Positions 1-6,647 of a DNA stretch of 16,724 bases are shown in pieces (position 1 is the stretch's first letter; each line of letters starts with the position of its first letter). The notes below the pieces were generated by a model, which was not told the origin of the DNA, made no database searches, and saw only the letters and a list, made by a program, of their open reading frames with translations. This DNA is from an uncultured Armatimonadota bacterium (GTDB lineage Bacteria > Armatimonadota > Armatimonadia > Armatimonadales > Armatimonadaceae). The position numbers were made by a program, and so were the translations under genes. The stretch lies in NCBI GenBank assembly GCA_903881535.1, contig CAIRTT010000610.1, forward strand, positions 1-16,724, written 5' to 3'.

Positions 1-1307
1 ACGATGGCCTTGCCCAACCGCCCATAGACCCGCTTGCCATCCGGGCGCCGCACTTTGCCCCAAAGGCGAAACGCATCATCCAGCTCTTTATGAATGGCGG
101 GCCAAGCCACCTCGACACCTTTGACTACAAACCAGACCTCACAAAGTATGCAGGCCAGCCCATCCCGGGCGGCGGCATCCAAACCGAGCGCAAAACCGGT
201 GCCCTCTTCCCAAGCCCGTTCGCGTTCAAGCGTTATGGCAAGAGCGGCATCTATGTCAGCGAAATCTTTGAAAATGTCGGCAGCTGTATTGATGACATTT
301 GTGTGATTAACAGCATGAAAGCTGAAATCCCCAACCATGAACCTAGCCTGATGCTGATGCACTGCGGTGACCAGGTTCAAGTAAGGCCATCCCTTGGGTC
401 ATGGATAACCTATGGACTTGGCACCGAAAATCGAAATCTCCCGGGGTTTGTCGTCCTCTGCCCGGGTGGCAGCCCCATCAAAGACTCGGAAAACTGGCGT
501 AGCGCCTTTCTCCCGGGTGCTTTTCAAGGCACCAGCATCGATACCCAGCACACAGACATTTCGAAGCTGATCGAAAACATCCAGAGCGCAAACCAGACCG
601 CTGCTCAGCAGCGCCGCACACTAGACATCTTGCGTGACCTCAACCAGCAGCATTTGGCATCGAGAGCAACCGAACCACGTCTCGAAGCTAAGCTGCAGAG
701 CTATGAGCTGGCGTACCGGATGCAGCGCGAGGCCACGGATGCATTTGATACAAACCTTGAGCCGCAATCTGTCCGGGATGCGTACGGTGATGGCACTCTC
801 GCACGGTCGATTTTGACAGCGCGCCGCCTTGTGGAGCGCGGTGTCCGGATGGTGCAGATCTGGCAGGGAGCTGGCCAGCCTTGGGATCATCACGATGACA
901 TCGGGCAGCACAGAACCTTGGCGCAACAAATTGATAAGCCAATCGCAGCGCTTCTCCGTGACCTCAAGCAGCGCGGGATGCTGGATGACACGCTTGTGAT
1001 TTGGGGAGGAGAGTTCGGGCGCACGCCTGTGGTTGAGCTAACGGGGCCGAGTAAGGGCCGTGATCATAATCCGTACGGCTTCACGATGTGGATGGCGGGT
1101 GGAGGCGTCAAGGGCGGCACCGTCTACGGCGCCACGGATAACTTTGGCTTCAAAGCAGAGAAGGATGTGGTGCCGGTCCACGACCTCCACGCGACGATTC
1201 TGAACCTGATGGGCTTTGACCACAAACGCCTGACCTACCGCTACGCAGGACGTGACTTCCGCCTCACGGATGTTTACGGCAATGTAGTGCCAGGCCTGCT
1301 GGCGTAG
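1..1307 (+). CDS. DUF1501 family protein (5' truncated by window edge)
   Basis: C-terminal part of a DUF1501 protein, a family related to the alkaline phosphatase/sulfatase fold. These proteins are usually exported by Tat and are often encoded beside DUF1549/DUF1553 genes. The reading frame is open from base 3, and the 29 residues before the first ATG (position 90) already look like the family (APHFAPKAKR, then FMNGGPSHLDTFD). That ATG is therefore internal, and the real start and signal peptide lie left of the window. Visible family features are the NGGPSHLDTFD metal-site-like stretch near the beginning, GGEFGRTP and GRDHNPYGF in the last third, and VHDLHATILNLMG near the end. About 434 residues are visible of a usual 430-490, so little is missing. 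The catalytic activity of the family is not established. It converges with the oxidoreductase gene to its right. Family assignment is confident; function is unknown. Confidence 0.9.
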   Translation, partial: DGLAQPPIDPLAIRAPHFAPKAKRIIQLFMNGGPSHLDTFDYKPDLTKYAGQPIPGGGIQTERKTGALFPSPFAFKRYGKSGIYVSEIFENVGSCIDDICVINSMKAEIPNHEPSLMLMHCGDQVQVRPSLGSWITYGLGTENRNLPGFVVLCPGGSPIKDSENWRSAFLPGAFQGTSIDTQHTDISKLIENIQSANQTAAQQRRTLDILRDLNQQHLASRATEPRLEAKLQSYELAYRMQREATDAFDTNLEPQSVRDAYGDGTLARSILTARRLVERGVRMVQIWQGAGQPWDHHDDIGQHRTLAQQIDKPIAALLRDLKQRGMLDDTLVIWGGEFGRTPVVELTGPSKGRDHNPYGFTMWMAGGGVKGGTVYGATDNFGFKAEKDVVPVHDLHATILNLMGFDHKRLTYRYAGRDFRLTDVYGNVVPGLLA

Positions 1308-1340
1308 AAAAGCCCCACCCGCGTTACTTCGGGTGAGGCG
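1308..1340 (-). terminator. Hairpin between convergent genes, best as terminator for the leftward operon
   Basis: The arms 1312-1321 and 1330-1339 form a 10-base-pair stem with one mismatch (GCCCCACCCG against CGGGTGAGGC) and an 8-nt loop. Read on the minus strand, the stem is followed by TTTT (the AAAA at 1308-1311 on the plus strand), so it fits rho-independent termination of the oxidoreductase gene. On the plus strand no U-run follows, so termination of the DUF1501 gene here is less certain. Confidence 0.6.
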
Positions 1341-1368
1341 ATAGCAGTGATCAAAACCGACCTTTTGA

Positions 1369-2679
1369 CTAGGCCTTTGGAAGCTTCCACTTCGGCCGGC
1401 GCTCATAGTCTAGCCAGGTATTGGCTTCCTTGTCACCCGGGAACTCCCACTTAATCGGATCCCATTTAAGCTTACGCCCATGCCAATAGGCAAGGTTGCC
1501 AAGCTGTGTGTATTGATTGGACCGTGCGCCAATTTCAACATCACAGAGACAACGCTCACGCGATTTAATGCAGTCCAGCCAGTTTCGGTGATGCCCGGGC
1601 GACTTGAACAGATGCACTTCATTGTCCGCCAGAGGATCTTGAAGAAGCTCCTTAGGATTGCTGAACAGGACTCCACGATCAACCCGCAGCATCCCACGGG
1701 TCCCTGTGAAGACAACGCCGCTTGCACCACCATGGGTGATTTCAACACCATTTGGCATGATGAAGCGGGCTCCCTGCCCCTCCGAGACGTCATCCGGAGG
1801 GATGACCTCGACCGGCCCCGATGCATCCGTGCCGAGGGCCCATTGCATGATGTCATACATGTGCGCACCAATATCCGCATGTCCACCACCGGAAAACTCC
1901 CGGTAGTTACGCCATGCGGGGAAGTGATTATGGCTTCCGCGCGGGCTGAGCACAGATGAATACGGTCGATCAGGAGTCGGGCCAAGCCACAGATCCCAGT
2001 CGAGGCCGGGCTCCATTGGTTCTCCTGCGAGGTCACACTTCTTACTTGGTCCGCCGACACCAACCGTAACGGACTTGACATCCCCGATGCGCCCCGAGCG
2101 CACAAACTCACATGCTTCGCGGAATGGGCCAAAGACATTTGAACGTTGCTGTGACCCAGTTTGCATCACACGTTTGTGCTTCCGCACCGCCTCGATACAG
2201 CGTTTCGCCTCGAGCAATGTCAATGTCAATGGCTTTTCGCAATAGATATCCTTGCCAGCCTTCGCCGCTTCGATGACAGGAATGGCATGCCAGTGTTCGG
2301 GGGTTGCAATACAGACAGCATCGATGTCTTTACGCCCGATGACATCGCGGAAGTCATTATAGACATCTACGTGTGCACCACTTCTGCCCTGCTTTTCATA
2401 GTTGGTGAGCACACGATTTTGTGCAGCCAAGCGCCGGGTTGTATCGACATCGCACACCGCAAGAATCTGAACATCCCGAAAGTCAATCAGCGTCGGCAAG
2501 TGAAAGTCATTGGCCATCTTGCCAGTGCCAATCATCCCGACCGTGACCCGATTGCTGGGTGCTGTGTAGCCCCCACGTCCGAGAACGGATGCATGCACCA
2601 CGGTCGGAAAGCCGGCAATGACTCCGGCTGTCCCTGCGAGAAAACCCTTACGGGTAACCGATGTGTTTGAATTTGACAT
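1369..2679 (-). CDS. Gfo/Idh/MocA-family NAD(P)-dependent oxidoreductase, exported type
   Basis: A 436-residue member of the Gfo/Idh/MocA family, whose enzymes oxidise or reduce sugars, inositols and related polyols with NAD(P). The N-terminus has a Tat-like leader: TRKGFLAG (RK instead of the classical RR), a hydrophobic stretch, and a probable cleavage after VVHA near residue 30. The Rossmann motif is GMIGTGKMA (48-56). The conserved EKP lies at 148-150, with Lys149 the likely catalytic lysine, and GAHMYD supplies the usual His273/Asp276 pair. The C-terminal half (LDWDLWLGP, HFPAWRNY) resembles the many exported paralogues of this family in Planctomycetes-like bacteria. The ATG shares its A with the TGA of the upstream propeller gene (TGATG), and no strong ribosome-binding site precedes it, so translation is probably coupled. 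The substrate is unknown. Confidence 0.9.
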   Translation of the reverse strand: MSNSNTSVTRKGFLAGTAGVIAGFPTVVHASVLGRGGYTAPSNRVTVGMIGTGKMANDFHLPTLIDFRDVQILAVCDVDTTRRLAAQNRVLTNYEKQGRSGAHVDVYNDFRDVIGRKDIDAVCIATPEHWHAIPVIEAAKAGKDIYCEKPLTLTLLEAKRCIEAVRKHKRVMQTGSQQRSNVFGPFREACEFVRSGRIGDVKSVTVGVGGPSKKCDLAGEPMEPGLDWDLWLGPTPDRPYSSVLSPRGSHNHFPAWRNYREFSGGGHADIGAHMYDIMQWALGTDASGPVEVIPPDDVSEGQGARFIMPNGVEITHGGASGVVFTGTRGMLRVDRGVLFSNPKELLQDPLADNEVHLFKSPGHHRNWLDCIKSRERCLCDVEIGARSNQYTQLGNLAYWHGRKLKWDPIKWEFPGDKEANTWLDYERRPKWKLPKA

Positions 2680-3662
2680 CAGCGAATGACACTTCCCTTA
2701 ATATCCGTAAGCCAGAAGGCACAGACATCATCACCGATGGTCGCATCTGGGTACTTCGCCCAGACCACTTCCTTCTTACGATTGACTTCGACGAGGATTG
2801 GCTGATCAGGTCCGGCGAAAGCCGTTGCAAAGACCATATTCCCGTTGCGAAGGACATTGAGGCTGGTGATCCAGCAGAGGTGAATCGCTTTGCCATCCGG
2901 CGCCTTCAGCTCATCCCGCTCGATGCTCCAGACGGTCTTACCGCTGCGATCAACTTCGTAGACACGGTTATTGTTTCCGCCGCCTATCAAGACGTTGCCA
3001 TTCTTCAGGGAAAGAACATTAAAAATGGACACGCCATGGCCATTGGCACCTGGCGCGGCTGGCTCTGCGCCGAGCTCCAGCTTGTGCTCCCAGAGGACTT
3101 TGCCGGCCTTGTCATACTCTCGAACCATCCCCATGCCTTCATGCGCAACTAGGAATGTGCCTTTGTCTGTACGGCGGACGCGGCGGGTATCGCGGTGCCA
3201 GTCCGGCTTTTCGACGGTCAGCGCGATGGAGTGAACGATCGTGCCCTTTGGGTCAACTTCGATGATGCGCTTGTTTCCGGATTCACTGATGATGGTGTTT
3301 CCATTTTCAAGACGCTCAAAGCTGTGAATTTCGATCGGGCCATCGTGGGGTGCAACCGCCTTACCCTTCCACGACCAGACAACTTTCTTATCTGGGGTGA
3401 TTTCTTCGATCACACTAGGCTGTGTCGTTACAAGGACATTGCCATTTGGCAGCATGCGGATGTCATGTGAGTTGTAGCCGCATTCGTATTGCCAGAGGAT
3501 GTTTCCAGCCTTATCGATGCGGGTGACTTTACCCTTGCTCTGAACGACCATCCCGTAGCGGGAATTTGCGGATGTCTGCATCGTGGATGCAAGTGCTGCA
3601 GGGCCGAGCAGTGCTGCTGAAAAAAGGGAAGCAATCGCCTGTTGGCGGGAGAGTTTCATCAT
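2679..3662 (-). CDS. Exported beta-propeller protein
   Basis: A 327-residue secreted protein built of repeated beta-propeller blades. Each blade carries an L-x-N-G-N-x-L-V type strand (LPNGNVLV about 71, LENGNTII about 118, LKNGNVLI about 219, LRNGNMVF about 271) and a D-x-x-G-x-x-x-W strand (DKAGNILW about 50, DKAGKVLW about 184, DRSGKTVW about 238). The pattern resembles PQQ-like and arylsulfotransferase-like propellers. A longer in-frame start exists 84 bases upstream. I chose the ATG at 3662 because a GGAG lies 5 nt before it and the protein then begins with a proper signal peptide (MMKLSRQQAI, a hydrophobic core, cleavage near ALAST). It is the first gene of a leftward pair with the oxidoreductase, to which it is coupled by TGATG. 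A role in delivering or sensing the oxidoreductase's substrate is only inference. Confidence 0.8.
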   Translation of the reverse strand: MMKLSRQQAIASLFSAALLGPAALASTMQTSANSRYGMVVQSKGKVTRIDKAGNILWQYECGYNSHDIRMLPNGNVLVTTQPSVIEEITPDKKVVWSWKGKAVAPHDGPIEIHSFERLENGNTIISESGNKRIIEVDPKGTIVHSIALTVEKPDWHRDTRRVRRTDKGTFLVAHEGMGMVREYDKAGKVLWEHKLELGAEPAAPGANGHGVSIFNVLSLKNGNVLIGGGNNNRVYEVDRSGKTVWSIERDELKAPDGKAIHLCWITSLNVLRNGNMVFATAFAGPDQPILVEVNRKKEVVWAKYPDATIGDDVCAFWLTDIKGSVIR

Positions 3663-3767
3663 CGGGTCTCCTTCGACCGGCCGATGTGACCGATGATGCA
3701 GTATAGCCCGGGAAAGTCCATCTCCATTGGCCATACTCCCGGTCACTCAGGGAGGTTATACTGATAT
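3663..3767. promoter_or_regulatory. Divergent promoter region, propeller operon and cyclophilin
   Basis: This 105-base gap separates two divergent genes and must hold both promoters or their leaders. A -10-like TATACT occurs on each strand: 3705-3700 on the minus strand, 38 bases before the propeller start, and 3757-3762 on the plus strand, only 5 bases before the cyclophilin ATG. No convincing -35 element sits at the right distance from either. A GGGAGG at 3750-3755 is the probable ribosome-binding site for the cyclophilin, 12 bases from its ATG. That overlap makes the plus-strand -10 candidate doubtful. Confidence 0.3.
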
Positions 3768-4448
3768 ATGCGAAACACCACAATTACAGCACTGCTGGCT
3801 CTCTCGATGTTTACGGTGCCTGCGATGGCTCAGACCAAGGCAAAACCGGCTGCAAAGGCGCAGACACCGGCGACAGCTGCGACCATTCCCGGCCTCGATG
3901 ACCCATCCAAGCACACCGCAAAAGCGCCGGAATCGTTCAAAGTTCAGTTCGAAACATCCAAGGGCAACTTCACGATCGCGGTAACCCGCAAGTGGTCTCC
4001 TCTTGGCGCCGACCGGTTTTACAATCTGGTACGTGCCGGGTTCTTCACCGATGTCATCTTTTTCCGTGTCGTTCCAGACTTCGTTGTCCAGTTCGGCATC
4101 CACGGCAATCCAAAGTTTGCGACCAAGTGGCTTGATGCCAATATCGATGACGACACCGTCGTGTCGAGCAACAAGCGCGGCTATATTACGTACGCCAAAT
4201 CGAGTGCTCCAAACAGCCGCTCGACCCAGCTGTTTATCAACCTGAAAGACAATGCACGTCTTGACCAAATGGGCTTTTCACCATTCGGGCAGATTGTGAC
4301 AGGCATGGATGTCGTCGAAAAGCTCTATGGTGGCTACGGTGAACAGGTCACCCAACTCCAGGGTGAAATCGCCCAGCAGGGTAACAAATTCCTTGAGAAG
4401 AACTTCCCAGAACTAGACAAGATTAAGAAGGCAACGATCGTAAAGTAA
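3768..4448 (+). CDS. Secreted cyclophilin-type peptidyl-prolyl cis-trans isomerase
   Basis: A 226-residue exported cyclophilin that should catalyse cis-trans isomerisation of proline peptide bonds during folding of extracytoplasmic proteins. A Sec signal peptide occupies about residues 1-21 (hydrophobic core, then AMA|Q). A Lys/Ala/Thr/Pro-rich linker to about residue 52 precedes the catalytic domain. The cyclophilin core is clear. FFRVVPDFVVQFG supplies the residues matching CypA Arg55 (Arg100), Phe60 (Phe105) and Gln63 (Gln108). NSRSTQLFI matches the Gln111/Phe113 segment. FGQIVTGMDVVEKL is the usual C-terminal strand and helix. The tryptophan of CypA that contacts cyclosporin is Arg164 here, as in many bacterial cyclophilins. 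A C-terminal extension of about 35 charged residues follows. It is a single-gene unit with its own terminator. Confidence in the family is high. Confidence 0.92.
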   Translation: MRNTTITALLALSMFTVPAMAQTKAKPAAKAQTPATAATIPGLDDPSKHTAKAPESFKVQFETSKGNFTIAVTRKWSPLGADRFYNLVRAGFFTDVIFFRVVPDFVVQFGIHGNPKFATKWLDANIDDDTVVSSNKRGYITYAKSSAPNSRSTQLFINLKDNARLDQMGFSPFGQIVTGMDVVEKLYGGYGEQVTQLQGEIAQQGNKFLEKNFPELDKIKKATIVK

Positions 4449-4470
4449 GCCTCTAGGCACAACCTTCGGA

Positions 4471-4512
4471 CCCCGGGCGCTGGCACCTTGCAAGCACCCG
4501 GGGTTTCTTTTT
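4471..4512 (+). terminator. Rho-independent terminator of the cyclophilin gene
   Basis: The arms 4471-4481 (CCCCGGGCGCT) and 4493-4503 (AGCACCCGGGG) pair over 11 bases with one mismatch. The U-rich tract TTTCTTTTT follows directly at 4504-4512. It lies 23 bases after the cyclophilin stop codon. Confidence 0.9.
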
Positions 4513-4652
4513 GACACCATCTACTAGGCGCTTCGATTGGCTTAATAATGCAGCAAAATGATATGCTTCACACAAATCGAGCATACCCATCGGCTCGGGT
4601 AGCCGCACGTCGGTCCGGTCGAGGATGCCAAACCCAAGAAGGTGTCATTATT
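4513..4652 (+). promoter_or_regulatory. Leader region of glutamine synthetase gene
   Basis: This 140-base stretch between the cyclophilin terminator and the glutamine synthetase start must hold the promoter and 5' leader. It contains two alternative short hairpins: CGGCT at 4591-4595 with AGCCG at 4601-4605, or ACCC at 4585-4588 with GGGT at 4597-4600. The two pairings exclude each other. AAGAAGGTG ending at 4644 is the likely ribosome-binding site, with its AAGG core 10 bases before the ATG at 4653. I found no clear -35/-10 pair, no sigma-54 site and no match to the glnA glutamine-riboswitch motif. Confidence 0.3.
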
Positions 4653-5687
4653 ATGTCCAAGGCCAAGTTGGAGTACATCTGGCTCGACGGTTACACGCCG
4701 ATGCAGAGCCTCCGTAGCAAGACGAAGATTGTAGATAATTTCAGCGGTAAATTGGAGGACTGTGAAATTTGGTCCTTCGATGGTTCCTCAACCGAACAGG
4801 CGCCAGGCGGCTCATCAGACTGCCAATTGCGGCCTGTTTTTGTTTGTCCGGATCCAGGCCGCAGTGCTTACGGAACGCCAGCATTCCTCGTGATGTGCGA
4901 TGTTCTTGATGCAAATAACAATGCCCATTCGTCCAACGGTCGTGCATTGATTGATGACGACGACAACGACTTCTGGTTCGGCTTCGAGCAGGAATACTTC
5001 CTCTACGACTCTGACACCAATAAGCCACTTGGCTTCCCTGCTAATGGCTTCCCAAATCCACAGGGTCAATACTATTGCTCTGTTGGTGCACGCAACGCGT
5101 TTGGCCGTGACATGGTTGAAGAGCACCTCGAGCAGTGCCTTGCAGCCGGCCTAAACGTTGAAGGTATCAACGCAGAAGTCGCCGCTGGCCAGTGGGAATT
5201 CCAAATCTTCGCTAAGGGTGCAAAGGAAGCTGGCGACCAGGTTTGGGTCGCGCGTTACCTCCTCGAGCGTATCGGCGAAGAATACGGTTACTGGGTCAAC
5301 TGGCATTGTAAGCCGCTTGGCGACACCGACTGGAATGGCTCTGGGATGCACGCCAACTTCTCAAACACCGCGCTTCGCACCGCCGGAAGTCAGGGTGTCT
5401 ACGACTCCATCTGCCAGGCGTTTGCACCACAAGACATTATCCAGGCACACATCGATGTCTACGGACCAGACAATGACATGCGCCTCACCGGCAAGCATGA
5501 AACTGCTCCTTGGAATGAGTTCTCCTATGGCATCTCAGACCGTGGCGCATCGATTCGTATCCCAATGGCTACGGTACAGCGCGGCTGGAAGGGCTGGCTA
5601 GAAGACCGCCGGCCAAACTCAGCAGCAGATCCCTACAAGGTGGCTGCACGAATCATCCAGACGGTCAAGACCGCAAAGGCTGTCTAA
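4653..5687 (+). CDS. Glutamine synthetase, type II (eukaryotic-like)
   Basis: A 344-residue cytoplasmic enzyme that makes glutamine from glutamate, ammonia and ATP, the entry step of nitrogen assimilation. It matches the compact type II family (eukaryotes, rhizobial and Streptomyces GlnII) rather than the ~470-residue type I. The N-terminal beta-grasp domain has YIWLDGY (8-14) and the loop FDGSSTEQAPGGSSD (42-56). The catalytic domain has FGFEQEY with metal-binding glutamates (109-115), INAEVAAGQWEFQ (172-184), GSGMHAN with the ATP-site histidine (229-235), RLTGKHET (277-284), RGASIRIP (297-304) and LEDRRPNSAADPY (316-328). An ATG 105 bases upstream is in frame, but the residues it adds resemble nothing in the family; MSKAKLEYIW with the ribosome-binding site AAGAAGGTG is the natural start. 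Its flanking terminators make it a single-gene unit. No adenylylation site is expected in this type. Confidence 0.93.
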   Translation: MSKAKLEYIWLDGYTPMQSLRSKTKIVDNFSGKLEDCEIWSFDGSSTEQAPGGSSDCQLRPVFVCPDPGRSAYGTPAFLVMCDVLDANNNAHSSNGRALIDDDDNDFWFGFEQEYFLYDSDTNKPLGFPANGFPNPQGQYYCSVGARNAFGRDMVEEHLEQCLAAGLNVEGINAEVAAGQWEFQIFAKGAKEAGDQVWVARYLLERIGEEYGYWVNWHCKPLGDTDWNGSGMHANFSNTALRTAGSQGVYDSICQAFAPQDIIQAHIDVYGPDNDMRLTGKHETAPWNEFSYGISDRGASIRIPMATVQRGWKGWLEDRRPNSAADPYKVAARIIQTVKTAKAV

Positions 5688-5698
5688 CCTACTCTTCA

Positions 5699-5733
5699 AG
5701 ACAGCCCCTCACCGGAGGGGCTGTTTTTCTTTA
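5699..5733 (+). terminator. Rho-independent terminator of glutamine synthetase gene
   Basis: The perfect 10-base arms ACAGCCCCTC (5701-5710) and GAGGGGCTGT (5715-5724) with the tetraloop ACCG are followed by TTTTTCTTT. The hairpin begins 13 bases after the stop codon. Confidence 0.95.
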
Positions 5734-5866
5734 ACTGCTGCACATGAACAGATTTGCCACGAACGTCGTAGGATAGACTGGAAACACTGTCAGGACATGC
5801 AGCAGAATCAGATACAGAGGAACTCTGCCGTTTGGCGGTGTAATTTATTCTCCGGAGACCGTATTA
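5734..5866 (+). promoter_or_regulatory. Upstream region of prepilin gene
   Basis: This non-coding stretch must hold the prepilin promoter. A weak pair TTGCCA (5754-5759) and TAGACT (5774-5779) is present, but the spacing of 14 bases is short, so I do not trust it. GGAG at 5854-5857, nine bases before the ATG, is the likely ribosome-binding site. Nothing else recognisable lies here. Confidence 0.25.
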
Positions 5867-6571
5867 ATGACATCACGTCGCGCTTTCACCCTCATTGAAC
5901 TCCTAGTCGTCATCGCCATCATCGCAATCCTTGCGGCAATCCTCTTCCCAGTCTTTGCACAAGCTCGCGAAAAAGCACGCCAGGCATCCTGTCTGAGCAA
6001 TCATCGGCAGTATGCGACCGCTACCCTGATGTACGTCCAAGACTACGATGAGACATTCCCATTCTCCGCGAACCTAAATGGTCAGTGCGTGGATACCTTC
6101 TACAGCGTTGTTTCTCCATATGTGAAGAACAACGAAATCAACCGCTGCCCATCTGACAAGGATGCCATCAACACGCAGCTAACAACAGGAGCCCCCTGCG
6201 CAAACACGCCACCGTGGACCAGTATCGTTGTTAACGGCGGTCTGATGACGAACGGCTTCTTCCCAGGCGCTATGCCAATCGCGCTCGCAGCCGTCCAAAA
6301 CACAACCGGGACGATCATGCTCTACGATGGGAATGTAGGTACATCTCCGTACCCTGGAATGCAAGTTCAGCTTGTGCAGGCACGTCACTCCACCACATTC
6401 AATGCCGCATGGGTCGATGGACACGCAAGCTCGATTCCGGCCACGGACACAAAGACGACCACGCAACAGTTCACCGTAATGGGTCCAGGTAAGTCCCTCA
6501 AGGTGTACACAATCGGAGCCAAAGGTGGCTTCTACGCAGGTAAGGTCGAGGCCAGCGGCCTCGCTGACTAG
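5867..6571 (+). CDS. Prepilin-like protein with H-X9-DG motif (type IV pilin/T2SS pseudopilin type)
   Basis: A 234-residue type IV prepilin-like protein. Residues 1-6 (MTSRRA) are the short positive leader and cleavage is expected before FTLIE. Glu11 becomes the conserved Glu5 of the mature pilin. Residues 7-30 are the hydrophobic assembly helix, continuing as QAREKARQASC. The -1 residue is Ala rather than the usual Gly. The C-terminal domain carries the H-X9-DG motif (His174, Asp184-Gly185), known from a large family of prepilin-like proteins (with DUF1559 relatives) in Planctomycetes, Verrucomicrobia and Armatimonadota. Cysteines at 42, 74, 94 and 111 could form disulfides. Such genomes usually hold many copies scattered outside pilus operons, and no secretion or pilus machinery is near this one. 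It precedes the propeller cluster by 76 bases and could be co-transcribed with it. Confidence 0.9.
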   Translation: MTSRRAFTLIELLVVIAIIAILAAILFPVFAQAREKARQASCLSNHRQYATATLMYVQDYDETFPFSANLNGQCVDTFYSVVSPYVKNNEINRCPSDKDAINTQLTTGAPCANTPPWTSIVVNGGLMTNGFFPGAMPIALAAVQNTTGTIMLYDGNVGTSPYPGMQVQLVQARHSTTFNAAWVDGHASSIPATDTKTTTQQFTVMGPGKSLKVYTIGAKGGFYAGKVEASGLAD

Positions 6572-6580
6572 TATGTCAAT

Positions 6581-6602
6581 GGTCATCCCTTACGGGATGA
6601 CC
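6581..6602 (+). terminator. Hairpin after prepilin gene (weak terminator)
   Basis: GGTCATCCC (6581-6589) and GGGATGACC (6594-6602) form a perfect 9-base-pair stem with a TTAC loop, 10 bases after the prepilin stop. Only CTCTCAC follows, with no U-run, so it may attenuate rather than stop transcription into the propeller genes. Confidence 0.45.
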
Positions 6603-6647
6603 TCTCACTGCATTCGTAGTGACTATGGTTTTTGCAGGGAGTAGGAA

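Noticed and set aside
3663..3746. Longer N-terminus for the leftward propeller protein
   Set aside because: It would place 28 hydrophilic residues before the signal peptide, and the GGAG at 3668-3671 points to the ATG at 3662.
3756..4268. 170-residue minus-strand open frame over the cyclophilin gene
   Set aside because: The cyclophilin on the plus strand is unmistakable, and the antisense frame shows no family pattern.
4548..4652. Longer N-terminus for glutamine synthetase
   Set aside because: The extra 35 residues have no counterpart in the GSII family and no ribosome-binding site precedes the ATG at 4548. The ATG at 4653 has both a normal N-terminus and a ribosome-binding site.
4513..4652. 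glnA glutamine riboswitch
   Set aside because: I could not find the conserved core of that motif, only short alternative stems.
5744..5776. Ten-codon micro-frame (MNRFATNVVG) before the prepilin gene
   Set aside because: There is no ribosome-binding site and no repeated regulatory codons; its length is expected by chance.
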